Notes: generated from the sequence alone by a model not told the origin. Shown: positions 8,614-22,200, numbered from the stretch's first letter. The stretch: 64,000 nucleotides of DNA from Hesseltinella vesiculosa (GCA_002104935.1 MCGT01000001.1:1-64000), one strand, 5' to 3'. Made by a program: numbers and translations.

Positions 8614-10349
8614 ATGACACCAATATATGCCATTGTGATTGGCGACTGCAGGTCTATGGCTGTCAAGAGTCAGGCGTGATTAGATTAATGTATATAGGCA
8701 ACGCCGTGCTCTCGTCAATATTTGGCGTGCTAGGTAAAGAATAAAATGAACTGGTTCCTTATTCTCGGTTCTGCCTACTGACCCATTCCTGTTGAACAGC
8801 GTTTGTTTTATTAACATACAGATTAAAATATTGCAGTCAGGCAATATTCGAAGTAAGGACGAGCACTGGATTCATTCGGCCTAAACCCATCGAGGCCCTG
8901 CTTTTGTTTGCTGGCATTTTTAATATCTGTAAGGCACAAAAAAAAAACATGCAGATGCTAATTTTAATTTTTTTTTCCCACTCCTCCCGTTTTTTCTGTC
9001 GTAGTACGAGCACTCCATGCAATTATATTGGTGACGAATGCTTTGAACAACGTTGCGTTTCGGTCATTTGCTTATGAATTCCCTTGGGCATTTGGTTACG
9101 CCGCTCTTTCCTGTTACGTTTTTGGCGTTGCTCATACGATGTGTGATGTAAGAAATGACCTAATGAAATTTTCTTTTTGGCAGTTTTCCGTTAATTTTGT
9201 TTTCTCATGCAGAATGCAAAATATAATTCCTGGTTCCACAACCCTTTACGTGTGGATATTGTTGGCTCGATATACCTTGTGTCACCATTCATTTCCAACA
9301 ATTACGTTTCCATCTCAGCCGGCGTGTTTGCTTTGCACGGTGACCTTTCAAAAGCGACCGTCTACACAGAAGTCCTTTATTATCTTTGGACGTTTTATTG
9401 TGGTAAGCGATGCACATGTCTTTTCTCTCATAGTGGCATGTGTGACCAGGGTTTGGCAAAGTGGAGAAAAAAAAGGGGGCAACGTTGAACAAAAAAATTC
9501 AAATGGAGTGCGGAGAGAAGGAAAGGGAGAGCTGCCCGATTTTTCACCTTGTCCCACTCAAACTTTTTTTCTTGACTTTTAACCAGGGAGCCTGTCATTC
9601 ATATTCTTATTTGCTGGTTGGCGGCTATCACAGTTGCTCAAGGGCTGCTTACAAAACTATAAACAAGACTATCATGTGTATCAAAAAATGAAGACAGGCA
9701 TTTTAAAAGTCCGATTGGCAACCATCGTTGGCTCACTTTGCTTATTTGTGTTTGGTCTCGTGGTGTTCATCTATGCTTTGCTTCGCGACAAGCTATATAC
9801 CAAGATGAGTGCCCATCTTCTTATTGCGATTGCCTGGACTTTTGATGGTATTGTGGCAACCTCTTTACTCGAAGGTATCCTGATCCTCAAGTAAGACTCG
9901 CGTTTTTTTTTTTTTTTTTGGACGCTCACCCCTTTCACTGCAGCCCACGATTGGCAGGCGTTTTCGGTAAACTACACTTTGGACGCGATAGTAGAGACCA
10001 ACAAACATCGACGTTTGACGATTCACAGCACACCTCCCTAACACCATTGACACTGGCTATGGCCAAAAACGATCGTCCAGGGTTCAGCCCCTTCCGAGCC
10101 GTGCAGCCCTCCTTTTATTATGTCACACCACGTCGCCCATCGCGAAACCCTTCGGGATCATCCGATGCAAGCGGCGAGTCATCCGTTAGAGAGCGAACCA
10201 TTGAAGACGACCTGCAGCAATACAATGCTGTCACTCAAGAAGCACGTGCCCAGCAATATGGCCGTCCTTCCAACATCCATCGCCGACCCAGCCAAACCTC
10301 CCTCGATCCAACGCCGAACCTCATGACTTCTTTTGCAACCTACTACTGA
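8614..10349 (+). CDS. Multi-pass membrane protein of unknown function, multi-exon
   Basis: Not recognised beyond being a polytopic membrane protein. After a basic N-terminus (YRQRRALVNIWR) and the block TGFIRPKPIEALLLFAG, six or seven hydrophobic segments follow: about 8890-8935, 9075-9145, 9250-9330, 9375-9640, 9715-9790 and 9805-9890. A hydrophilic Ser/Pro/Gln-rich tail of about 140 residues (to 10349) is likely cytosolic and rich in phosphorylatable serines. Introns lie near 8730-8820, 8927-9004, 9150-9212, 9402-9588 and 9891-9941, with T runs in several. The first exon is uncertain: MTPIYAI from 8614 joined by a 49-nt intron (8635-8683) keeps the frame. The topology resembles G-protein-coupled receptors only in segment number, so I make no such claim. 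Confidence 0.65.
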
Positions 10350-10832
10350 CTCCCTTTAATTTTCCTCTACATTTCTACTCCATTCTGTAATTCCTTCATT
10401 GTATCATACCTGTATTGAACCTCATGTTATTTTATCTGTCTTTTTTTTTTTTTTTTTTTTAATTGTAAATCGGTGTTGCAAACATAGAAAAAAAATGAGG
10501 GTGATCTGGCAACACTTGAAATCGACCAATAGCTTGCTATCATCGTAGTGGCTACCATGTTCTTCAGAGGGGAGGGGTTGGGGATATCCATTCTTGTAGA
10601 TAAAAAAAAGAGAGAAAAAAAAAAGAATGTCGGTGTGGGTAGAGAAATATAAAGGGAAGGGATATGAATGAGTGACAGTTTTTTTTTTAAAAGTGGGGGT
10701 TCATGCAAGCCCGTAAAATGTATTGTAAATGGCGTGGGATCAAGGAGAAAGGGGAATAAAGAAGAGCTTGCAAATAAAATAAAATAGAGACGTAGTGGCG
10801 GGTAAAGAGGATAAAAACGGTGCATGCTAATT
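10350..10832. other. Convergent intergenic region with homopolymers
   Basis: 3' sides of the membrane protein gene and VAC8. It has T20 at 10441-10460, several A/T runs and AATAAA/AAATAAA-like signals. No gene was recognised. Confidence 0.4.
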
Positions 10833-13330
10833 TCATCGTGGTGACAGGTTGTCTTGATTCGTTGGTGGGACATCTGTCGCGCTGGCATCCGCAGTATCGC
10901 CGTCACGTTTGGGGGCATAAAGTAAGCCGAGGACACTGAGGACGCGTCGAGCCAACCCAACAATGTCCCCTTCCATGTCGTCCATGTTGTCATCGGCTTC
11001 CGAGGCTGCTTTCGACTTCTTCAGAGGTGTGTTGGCAATGCGCTGGATACTGGCAATAATATCGTTGGATTGCGAAATCTTCGAAATCAATTCCTTATCT
11101 AAAAGAAACAAAAGGAAGAGTCAGCTGTCGGTACTCTGGGTGCCCTCCGTTCCTCATTACCATCGCCTTCTAAGAATTGCTCCACCGTCCACACGCCGAT
11201 ATGTTGAAAAGCAACGTCTTGGTTTTCACCGAGGAATTGAACCAAAAAGCCATGGATCCCTTCACCAGGTTCATTCCACACTTTGGCGAAGGGTGTATAA
11301 TCCTTGACTGAGAAAAAAGAGAGAGAGGTCAGGCTTGCATTTGCCAAGGGTGTGTGTGTCTTGGCATTTCTCCCATTGCCTTCTACTTACCTTTAGAGCT
11401 CAGGTTGCCGATGGCAGCTGCTGAGTTGCCTTGGACTTCCATGTTCAAACTTGAAGTGAGAGGCACCAGCACATTGAGGACGTTCATACTAAGCAGACGT
11501 TGCTTCAGTTCATCGCTGAGGGCAAGTACAGCAATGGCTGCAGTCATTTCTGTCTGGACACTGGTTGGCACCTGCTGGATAAGGTTCTTGATCCGTTCAA
11601 CGGCCCCGGCATCAATGATGGCGCGCTTGTTCCGTTCCGAACTGGCGGCCAGATTGCGCAGTGTCGAGATGGCATGGCATTGGATTTCTTCGTTTTCGTC
11701 GTAGGACAACAGCTCGATCAATGGGTTCACAAAGCCCTCGTCGATGATAGGCGATTCGTTCGTTGGGTGGATAGAGATGTTTCGGATGCAGGCAACCGAG
11801 GATAAAATCAATGGCAAAAATGACGATTTCAGCAGACGAAGTAATGGAGGCAGACCTTTGCATCGCACAATTTCCAATTGGTATTTTTCTACACAGGAGA
11901 GGAGAATTGGAGTGACCTCGAATTACCTTTTTGTCACTTCTTACCATCTGACGCCAAGTTTCGTAAAGCCAAGGCTGCTTGGCACTGTACCTTTAGGCTC
12001 TTTGTGTCCATCAAGGCAATCAGGTATTGCACGAGGCGAGAATCAGTTTGAGCAAGCTTTTTGCGGTTGTTGGCTACAAAGGGAGACGTCAGTACTATTT
12101 AACAAAGTGCATTTTGAAGCAGCGTACCATCAACAGCGATGTTGCTCAGTGCCGTGGTACAATAATATTGGACATCGGCATCTTCGGATGAGAGTAAACT
12201 GATCAACACAGGAATGGCACCAGCGTTCACCAATTGTTGTCGGTTGTCCTCTAAAAATGGGAAATCCAATGTCACATGATTGGCGAGACTTTTTTTTTTT
12301 CCTTTTTCTTACGTGTGTGTGTCATGTTCAGCAAAGCACCCGTAGCATTTCTTTGCACGCGTTGATCTTTGGATCGAGCAAGGTCTACCAACAATCGCAG
12401 GGCGTCGGATTTAGCAATCTTGGCCTTGTTTTCATCTAAAGTTATGAAAAAAAGTCTTGCTTGAGAATATTGCAAAAGAAACGAGGAGTGGTGTTACCAT
12501 GTGTGGCAAGATTGGTGATACAACCCACAGCATTACACTGGACTTCTACATTTGGACTTCCCATTTGTCGAATCAATTGCTCCAGACCTCCCAGCTTGAC
12601 AATCAGGAGCTTGTTTTCAGCTTCAAAACAATAAAAAAAATGAGAGGCCATGATGTGAGTAAATAAATGTCAGTCTACTATCACCAACTTACTGTTGACC
12701 GCCAAGTTTCCTAGAGCTGCGCTGGCAGCTCGTTGCACTTCGATATCATGGGACTGTAATAAAAATAAGATCGGGTCCAAGGTTTCTCTGCCCACTTGGC
12801 GCACATCTAAAATGAAAAAGGAGTAGGTATCAAAGGGGCGAAGTGGTATATCGTGTGCTTTTTTTTTTTTTTTTTTTTTACCCTTCTCGGTGATTTCAGC
12901 AAACGCAAGAGCGGCTGACCGTTGTAAATCAACATTATCGGAATAGGCAAGCGTGGATAATGGTCGCAATGGTTCTCCTTCAAAAAAGTTGGTATGGCTA
13001 CGATCTATGTCAATGAAAAACAACATCAAGCAAAAAAGTGTTAATGATATGGGCAGAGCCATTTCACACCGCAAAAAAAAAAAGAGGTCGGGGGCGTCAG
13101 ACGACCAAGGGCCCATGATACAACATGGTCACTTACTCTCAAGGTATTGAAGAAGTTCGGCAATGGCAGCACGCTCGTTCTCTTGCAGGAGAGGCTCGTA
13201 TAAACCAGATTTACTTTGTTCTAAATAACGAATTAAATAAGGAGTCACATTAGCAACGCCATCTCTTACGTTTTTTTTAATAGGACTTACTTCCACAACA
13301 GTCTTGACAAGCACTACATTGGTTCCCCAT
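10833..13330 (-). CDS. VAC8: Vac8-like armadillo-repeat vacuolar protein, about ten exons
   Basis: Armadillo-repeat adaptor of the vacuole membrane. In yeast it supports vacuole inheritance, nucleus-vacuole contacts and Cvt/autophagy. Translation starts at 13330 with [12 protein letters not shown]: Gly2 is an N-myristoylation site and the following Cys residues are likely palmitoylated, as in yeast Vac8. An exon near 12860-12990 encodes [27 protein letters not shown], almost identical to the family's first repeat. Further repeats cover 12720-11400 (for example [20 protein letters not shown] and [20 protein letters not shown]). Each repeat sits roughly in its own exon. The tail (10833-11000) is charged and ends NLSPR. 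It is divergently transcribed from CCA1. Confidence 0.95.
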
Positions 13331-13982
13331 GATGATAGAATGACTGGTTTACAATAGGTGGAAAAGGTAAAATATCAAATAGAATATGGTGTTCTGAAGG
13401 AAATAAAACAATCGCTTGAGACGAATGAGGAGTGTTTCAAAGTATGAAAATCAAAAAAAAGGTTGTTGATGATAAACGTGGATGGACACAGTTCAACAAT
13501 ATACTTTGCTAAACAATGTCGATAAATTGATAATTGATGGGGAAAGAGAGAATAGCACTAAAAAGTAAAAAAGCAAATTTGAGAGAGAGAGAGAGAGACA
13601 CCACACCTGACAAAGTGATTGCAAAGAAGGCAAAAAAGAAAGGGTGAGAAAATTCATCGAGGCAGAGCAAATGGCATTTTTTTGAAAATCCGCCATGTTC
13701 TGAAGGCAGGGGAAGCGTTGCCCATTCTTGGTCCCTGCGAGCGCTTGATGCTATGAATGACATTATTCATGCTGTTCACCCATGGCCTGTGCCACTGTTG
13801 TCTTCATGACTCATCGTAAAAAGTGACCGCAGCTCACCACCACTTCAAAAAAAAAAAAAAGGCGGAGACTCGCAGAAAAAAATAATAATAAATGGTCGGC
13901 TGCTGGCACACGCTCTTTTATTCTTTGTTTCTTTTCCTACAAACTTTTACTGACTCGTTGATCGTATACAAGACTTGTTTGT
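13331..13982. other. Divergent promoter region VAC8/CCA1
   Basis: About 650 bp between two gene starts. It includes a GA microsatellite (about 13582-13599) and A/T homopolymers. No gene was recognised. Confidence 0.5.
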
Positions 13983-15816
13983 ATGCGCATCTCCTCTTTA
14001 CGTGCTTTACTTCATTCTTTTCGCCTTCCTCAACCTACCCTGTACCAACGTTCCATTCAAACCATGCAACAGCCAGTACTTGCCACCAAAATCTACGGCC
14101 AAACCAATCAAGGTCATGATATGCAGATCGTCCTGACACCTAAAGAAGCTCAGATTTGTGATCTCTTGAAAAACGTCTCGGATTACATTGCAAGCCAACG
14201 TCCTGAGCTCCCTCCTATTGAATCTCGCATTGCTGGTGGCTGGGTCCGCGACAAGGTAACATACAGTGGCCATGATAGAGACAAAGTTTTATTTTAGCTC
14301 ACTCTGCTTTCTTTTCCATGATCATCTCAATAGCTCCTTGGCAAAGAATCGCACGATCTCGATATTGCTTTGAACGACATTATGGGCTACGAATTTGCTG
14401 TCCATGTCAATCAATACTTGGAACAGCAAGGCATGGCCACACGATCCATCGCCAAAATTGACAGCAACCCAGCCAAATCCAAACATTTGGAGACCGCCAC
14501 CACGAAGCTGTTTGACCAAGAAGTTGATTTCTGCAACCTCCGCACTGAGGTCTATGATGAAGACAGTCGCATCCCGTCTCAAATAGTAGGTGTCACATGG
14601 ATGCGAAGAGAGATGTGCGCTTAGCTTACTTTTTTTTTTCTCTATAGACATTTGGGACTCCCACCGAAGACGCCTACCGTCGTGATACCACCATCAATAG
14701 TTTATTCTATAATATCAACACTCATTCTGTCGAGGACTTGACCAGCCAAGGCTTACCTGATCTCGCATCAGGCACCATCCGCACGCCCTTGTCACCCTAT
14801 GAAACGTTTAGAGAAGATCCGCTTCGTGTCATGCGCTGCATTCGATTTGCCAGCCGTTTCAATTTTACCCTCGTACCAGAGCTTCTGGAAGCCGCCAAAG
14901 ACGTCACCATCAAAGATGCCCTTGTCTCAAAAATCAGCAAGGAACGGATCGGTACCGAGCTTGAGAAGATGATCACCGGCCCTTCCCCTGCCCTTGCCAT
15001 TCACTACATACACGACCTGGGACTCTACTCTACTGTCTTTGACTCGGGCGTACTTCCTCCTTGCCCCGCATCACCCCCTGTCCAAGATCCTAGGCTAGCT
15101 GTTCGTGCTGTTGATACCCTGCAATGGCTTCTTGTCAACCACCTGCCTTCGCAACCGGAGAACCAAGTACGCCTGCTCTACTACGGCGCAGCTCTTCTCC
15201 CTTTCCTAAACGTGTTTACTGTAATCAAAAAGAAGAAAATGAACGCGGTCCAGCTGGTCCTTCGCGATGCCTTGAAAGCAACCAACCATGATAGCGGCGA
15301 CATCAACACCCTCTTCCGCGGCATCCCTATCCTTCAACAGGCAGTGCAGCAACAACAACACAGTCCCATCTCTCGCCCAGACCTAGGCATGATCATCCGA
15401 GACATTGGACCTCTTTGGTCGACCTCCCTCCACCTCGCTTTGCTCCACACCATCCTCACCTCGCAGCCAGATTGGCACGGCCAGGCCCCTGCTCCAGCTC
15501 CCATCCTTGAATGTATACACGATTACCAAGCCTTGTATACTCAAGTATATGATTATGCCATTCAAGATGCCCATGCCTGGCGACCCTTGATGGATGTAAG
15601 TGGTGATAGCAATGCTTCAAGGGATCATAGCTGAGTTTTTTTTTTTTTTTTTTTACAAAGGGCAAGAAAGCTACTCAGCTGCTTGGGGTAAAACCTGGTC
15701 CCATCGTTCAAGAGCTGATGCATGTGATGATGTACTGGCAACTGGAACATCCGGATAGCACAGTGGAGGACTGTGCTGAGATGCTCAAAACTTACTGGGT
15801 AGACAAGCAATCTTAA
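13983..15816 (+). CDS. CCA1: CCA-adding tRNA nucleotidyltransferase
   Basis: Adds or repairs the 3' CCA of tRNAs using CTP and ATP. Class II nucleotidyltransferase features are in order: RIAGGWVRDK|LLGKESHDLDIAL (the GG and DxD motifs that bind NTP and metal), the neck motif RRDTTINSLFYN, the REDPLRVMRCIRFASRF block, and a helical C-terminal body ending HPDSTVEDCAEMLKTYWV. Introns lie near 14256-14333, 14587-14647 and 15596-15660. There are two in-frame starts. The ATG at 13983 gives an Arg/Ser/Leu-rich leader (MRISSLRALLHSFRL) typical of mitochondrial import; the ATG at 14064 (MQQPVLATK) omits it. Yeast CCA1 likewise uses alternative starts for mitochondrial and cytosolic/nuclear forms, so dual targeting is likely here. 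Confidence 0.95.
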
Positions 15817-16243
15817 CTGCATACTACGTAATCGGCTCCCCTTTACCCCTTGTAAATTACGAAAATAAAAAATTTAATATTTCGGGACAGGTTCACTTCA
15901 TTTCACCAGCGAAGTGTCCCGAGGCGAGTAGATTTGTTTAACCGCGTTTTTATTTTATTTATTTTTTTATGCCTTCATCCGAGCTCAATCCAATCGAGCA
16001 ATTCTAGTCAATGGTCAAAAAGCAAAGTGATATGCAACAAGCTTATTGAGAAGGAAACGTTGATGATCTGGATCAGTGAAGCTTCTAATAACTTGAAGTT
16101 AAGTGATTTTACAGGGTTTGCTTGACATTCTCACAATGCTTGGACAAGTGTCGCAGCAAGCAAGCGCTTTGAAAAAGCTGATTTAAAAAAAAGGACGAAC
16201 GTCAATTAAAAAGATATATTCAAAAAATGGTAATTCTATATTG
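15817..16243. other. Convergent intergenic region with hairpin
   Basis: 3' ends of CCA1 and midasin face each other. A stem TCGGGACA...CACTTC (15882-15899) pairs with GAAGTGTCCCGA (15911-15922), with a 4-nt bulge. Nothing else was recognised. Confidence 0.5.
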
Positions 16244-19200
16244 CTAAGAAGCTACAAAGCTAAAATACTGACGGAGAGCATCAGCCAGGGCTTCGGGGAG
16301 GCTGTTGATATCTCGTAGCACCATAAAGTACTGGAAGGGGAAGGTTTCTAAATAGGGTGTCATCTTCATCGAGAGCTTGCCGTTGGTGGTAACATATTTC
16401 ACATTGGTCATGCTGAGGATGGAATCCTTTTCGGGCTTGTTGTCAAGGACAATAAAGATGATCATCACACGTTGGTCCATGGCCTGGCGTACAAGAGCTT
16501 GAAGGGATTCGTGGTCCTCGCAAATGCCGTCAGAGATAATGAGTTGCAATTGCCATAGGTCGGATGAGGAGTGGGAATGGCGGGCGTTGTCAAAGAGATT
16601 GAGCGAGGATTGTACGAGCTTATTGATGTACGTCTTTTGTTGGGCAAAGGTGAATTGCTGGAGTACTTGGGCGCCAGATTCAGAGGTGAACGGCTGATCA
16701 AAAGGATGCAAGAGACGCACACTTTCACCAAAGGATGTGATGCTGATATCACCAACTTCAAGCTGAGACATGGCCTTTGCAATCAACGACAGGGCTTCAT
16801 AGGCAAGTTGAACAGAGTGGTTTTCCGACATGGATTTGGAGTCATCGATGGAGATCATGACTTGGTATTGGCGTTTGCTGGGTTTGGTGCGACGCAACCA
16901 GATCTTGTCCTTCTTGAACTGACTGGCAATGTAGGGAATGATCTTCTTCATGTTGAGACGTTTGCCAGTGCGGTAATCGCCCTTGAGTTTGGTGGCAAGG
17001 GTTGGCTCGAGGATCAGTCGTAGTTGTTCACACAAGCCCATGGCTAGGTCGTGGGTTAGATTTTCGTAGCCTTGCCACAAGTTGCGAGCTTGAGTCATAT
17101 CACGGCCTTCTTCACGCCACAATGCAACCTGGGTGTCAGTAAAAAAAAAAAAAAATAAAGTCAGGCACACTGTTTTGCTGCGTATATTTTTAATCTTATC
17201 GCCTTACCTTGGCTTCAAGATCATCACGCATGCGTTCAATATCTTGATCATCCAGTGGCTCACGGGCAATCACTGCTTCATCAATAGTCAGTCCAAGAGC
17301 ATCTTCGTCTAGATCGAACGGGTCTTGTCGATCGCGGTTCAGCTGCTTGCTCACAATGGCACCACCGCGGTGGTCATCACCAGCACCAGACGTTTCTTCA
17401 TTATCATCGCGACGAAGCAGGGACTCGGGGGCAGAGGGCATGGCATCCAAAGCATTGGTTTCTTCTGGTAAAGAGGGTTCTTCAGGCTGTTCAGCTGCAA
17501 CTTGGTTGTCGTCTGCAGTGTCTTCGTCCATGGCTGCGACATCCTTGAGGAAGTCCTGAGTTTGGTCGGCCTGAGCATCTCCCATAGTCTGCATATCATG
17601 CGATTCTTCATCATTCTTGACATATTCAAACGAGTGGTCTTCCTTGACTTGCACTTGGTCTTCCTTGGTGTTATCTTGCTTGGGCTTGTCGTCGCCTTCT
17701 TCATCGTCGTCAGGTTGATCCGTTACATCACGGAGACGTCGGCGCCAATTTTCCAAGGCATCACCCAGGCTGCGTTCAGGGTTGCTTTGCTTTGTTTGTT
17801 GCTCATTCGTTTTGTCAAGGTCATCCGAAGCAGAAGGTTCCTGTTGCTGCTGCTGGCGGCCACTGTCGGCAGCACCGGCTTGGTCCTGGTCCGTGCTCTC
17901 GTTTTGAGCAGCATCTTGGTCGTCGTTTTTCTGGTCGTCATCGGTATTGTCTTGCTTGCCTTGTGAGCCAAGACTAGACTTTCCAGTTTCACCACGCACA
18001 CCAAGTTGGTTATTTGCCTGGTTGTCGCTCATGGGCTGTTCACGGTTCTGGGCTTGGTGAAGCTCATCATCTTCATCCTGGTCATCATCCATCAGCTGGC
18101 CTTGTTGTTGCTTTTGTTCATCCATATCACCAGCAGGTTGATCCTCACCAGCCTCATCATCTTCGCCAGGCGATTCATTATTGTCGTCGTCATTGGCGTC
18201 TTCGGCGGCAGCGTCATCATCCTTGACCTGGCCAGAGCCATCATCTTCTTCGTCCATAGGCACATCTTGCTGATCTTGGTCCTCGGCCATGGCTTCTTGA
18301 GTGTCTTGAGGGGCTTCATCCAAAGGATCTTGGAAAGCCTCATCTTCTTCCATGCCATCATCATCGATGTCCATCTACAACAGTAAAAATGAGTGCCCAT
18401 TTCTTTCCCCTTCTCTGCCCGATTCTACCTGATCGTCACCAGGCTGGTCGTCAACATCCATTTGATCTTCGCCTTGGTCGTTGGCATCGGCATCCATTTC
18501 CATGTCATCAGGCAATTCAAGCGTGTCTGCTTCAGGGATGTCGGCTTGCATTTGTTCACCGGCAGGATTGTCATCGGCACCATCTTGATTGTCGTCTTCA
18601 CCTTCATCACCGTCTTGCTCATCGCCTTGCTGTTGCTGGTCAGTAGAGTCATCTTGCTGTTGCGGCTGGTCGTCGGGTTGCTGATCCTTGTTGGGAGGTG
18701 GCTGATCGGAGGTTTCCTCTTCTTCTTGGGCCACAATGTCGGCTTCACCTTGCTGTTGTTGTTGTTGATCGACTGTCTTGTCACTATCACGGAGCTGATC
18801 TTCGGCATTTTCATCTCCCCACATCTTGTCGTCTACAGCATCAGGGTCCATGTCGTCCACATCGCCGATCTGTTCATCAGGATCTTCTTCATCATCCGAA
18901 TCGCTATCGCTGTCTTGCTCGTCCTGGTCATCATGTTCGACGTCTTCAAGTTCACCATCAAAGTCATTTTCCATGTCAAGGCCGTTCTTTTCTTCCTTGG
19001 ACGACTTGTTTTCATCCTTGGAAGGTTCATCGTTCTGAGTGCCCAGGACTTGCTCTTCGTCTTCGATTTCTTCACTGACGTCCTTGGCACCTTCTCCTTC
19101 GCCGATGCCGGTACCAGCTGTCATTTGGCCATCCATGTCACCAGAGTCAGCCTCGTCATCTTCCATGCCTTCGGGTGAGCAGAAGCCTTTGGCGATAATC

Positions 19201-22200
19201 AAGGTAAACGAATTGATCATGCAGTAATTCATCTTGGCCATGGCTTTGTGGCGAAGCAGTATATCACCAAGGGTGTGTTGCGACAGGAGCAAATATTGGT
19301 GCACATAGGGCAAGGCTTGTGACACGAGCGCATGTGCATCCGTCATAGACACGGAAGCTTGTTGATCAAGCTGCTGAAGCGTCTGCAACAATCCAACAAC
19401 GCGATGGACCATACTGTCAAGGTGGAGGGCGGAGAGGAGTGTGAATTGATGGTCATGCTGTTTCTTGATATAATCATCGTTCATAGCATCAGGGTCTTGT
19501 TCATCGTCTTCATCTGTAGTAGCTGGCGCGGGCTTCATTTCAGGAGCTGTGTCCGCGGCCTTCTTCAAGTCTTGCACAGCAACAAGGGTGGCGTCAACAA
19601 TGTCATTCACATACTGTAACAGGGAACTGAGAGATGCAGCTTCGTCAGGCTGGTCTTGGATGAGAGCTGCATTGAGATCAAGCGTGCAGGCCAGTGTCAG
19701 ACTGTCAAGAACGGGTTGCAAAATGGGGATCTCAATTGGCTGGGCAGACGTTAGCTGGTTTTCGAGGTTCGTTTTCAAAGTCAAAAGGCGAGTGGCATTG
19801 TCATTCAACTGGGACAGGACATTGGAAGACATGACTACAACGCCAGTTGAAGCTTGGGCATGTAGAGAGAGCTGGCCATACAGAACATCGATGCGTTGCT
19901 GTGCCTGATGGATATCGCGTTGCATATCATGCAAAAAGCCTGCAAAAAAAAAAAGAAAGTAAAAAAAAAAAAGTTAAGAGGGGTAGCAAGGGCAGCGGTG
20001 GCATTTGTGTACCTCGGGCCATGGCGCCTTGCTTAACCATCGAAAGAAGCTGCATGGCGTGTCGAAGAGCAACAACTGTGTGATCCAGACGTGACTTGTG
20101 TTGAGCAAGTTGGGTATTCAAATCGGCAGGCAAAAGATCGGCCGTAGGCGTGGCGTTCTTCAGTTGCTCCAGCTGCAAGGCAGCGCCCTGCAAGATGTAG
20201 AGTTTGTCTTCCAACTTTGAAAGCACGCTGCGTTCCTTGGTGACAAGCGAGAACAAGTGCTCAGTAGCAGCTGTGCTCTTTTCCACTTCGAGCAATGATA
20301 CGTCCTTGCTGACTTGTGTAGTGCAAACTGAGCGCATGTGCGACAGACGAGCTACGCAGCGGTAAAAGTAGTCATCGGCGCGATGCCAAACAGCTAGCAT
20401 ATCTTCGACAGGCTCTTTGCAAAAGCCGGTGAGTGACAAGGACGACGTGGACAAGGATGACGACTTGAAGGAAAGTGGCATCATGGGGTTCAGCAGAATA
20501 CGTTCGAGACAAGGAGTACGCGTTTTGAATAGGCGGGAGGTGTCTGCGTTTTGTTCCAACAGCGCTGCCGAGGCACGCCAGCGCAAGCCAAGGCGTTTGA
20601 ATTCCTTGAGAAGGTCGACGAGAGCTTTCTTCTTCAAAAGTTTGAGGTGCTTGACTTGGCTCTTGTTTTCTTCCGTCAGAGTTGCAGGCGTTTCTTTCTG
20701 GAAATGCTTGATTTGTCCAAGGATTTCGTCCATGAAAGGTTCAAGCAACACTCCTTGCGTCGGGCCAGACCAGATGGACTGCTGGCAAACCTTGATAACC
20801 TTGCGCAACGTGGCATCGAGATCCAGCAGATGAGGCTTGACGGTTGAGCGATCATTGAAACTGATGACAGCTGCAGGGGGAGCGGGCAGTGCTTGGTTGG
20901 TGCTGGGTGAGGACCAGATGCTGGGTTGGGTCAGCTGATGCAAAAGAGAGTCGTAGCGGTCGTTGTATTTTTTCTCATCGCCATATTGGAACATGGCACG
21001 CTCTTCATTGTAGTTGGCAATGACCATGAGCATGGACGTTTGAAGCACTTCCCGGTACTTGCGGATGCACTTGTGGAGTTGGCGATGAGTCTTTTGCGCA
21101 GACTGACGCAGGGCGTAGACATTGACGTCCTTCCATGTGGCGATCTTGACAAAGTCTTTCAGCTCCTTCTCGATAGGTTTTCGAAGCTGGGCGAGCATGG
21201 TGTCGGCATGACCGGCAAATTGCTGGTAATACTGGTGAGCGTTACGCAGGATCGTCGCCACCATGGCGTCATTGTCGTCGTTATACAATCGAGCTTGCAC
21301 GGAAACTTGTCGATAGAAACTGTCGATCAGGGCGAGGCGAGGCTTAAACTGGATCAGAGAGGCGGTTTGCATAAATTGATCAAGGGCGCCGAGCAGCTCT
21401 TCAAGGTTCTTTTGTGTGTCGACTGATTCATCGTCGCTTGACGCAGGGACCAGGCGGGCGTGTTGTACAGCATCATACATGTGGAACCAGTGTTCATAGA
21501 CAGCCGACTTGTGGACTTGTTCTTGGGCAGCCAGCAGTTTGGGCCAGCAGTTGAGCTCCAGTTGACGCCAGCGCACAATCATTGCAACGACTTCATCACG
21601 CTGTGCTTGAATTGATACATGTTTAGCAGCATAGGCTTGCCAGTCTTCAGACTTTTGCAAGAGGATTTCAAACCCGGTCATGAATTTGGCCACGGGTGAA
21701 GTAATGTCGAAGCCAAGGATGCGGTCGCAAATCGTCACCAGCTGCTGCAAAATGATGTGCTCGGGCCATTCCTATATGAAATGAGTGTGACAAGGTAAAG
21801 TGAGCCACCTATTTCAACAAGATGACAATGAAAAAAAAAATTACCGTGAGAATAAACTGCAATCGATCCTTGAAACGCAGGATAACAGGAGCAACAAGCT
21901 TGGTTTCAGCGATGTTTTCCGAGGTGTAAAAGTCGTATATAGCATCGTCGCTGGAAACATCGGCTTCCAGGCGATCAATGGCTAGTTTGGTCATGCGGAG
22001 GTGGCTCAGTTGGCACTGGCGGTCCACTGCCACATCAAAGGCAGTGGTGGACAAGCGAGAGAGCTGTCCAGCAGACTGGTAGGCTCGCTGGGCTTGCTTC
22101 TGAAGCGCTGACGACACGGGCGAAGGGGGTTGGCGGGCAATCAAGTCAATGTCAAATTGTTCAAACAACGTGCGGTGCAAATCACCAATGCGTTGGATAT

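Noticed and set aside
10427..10993. Minus-strand frame extending VAC8's 3' side
   Set aside because: Different frame from the VAC8 last exon. Phe/Ser/Leu runs come from T tracts in the 3' region.
13582..13599. GA-rich repeat as a possible CRISPR or satellite
   Set aside because: Simple microsatellite only, with no spacers.
18393..19178. Long plus-strand Leu/Ile/Val-rich frame that looks like membrane segments
   Set aside because: It is the antisense shadow of the Asp/Gln-rich region of midasin, whose codons read as hydrophobic on the other strand.
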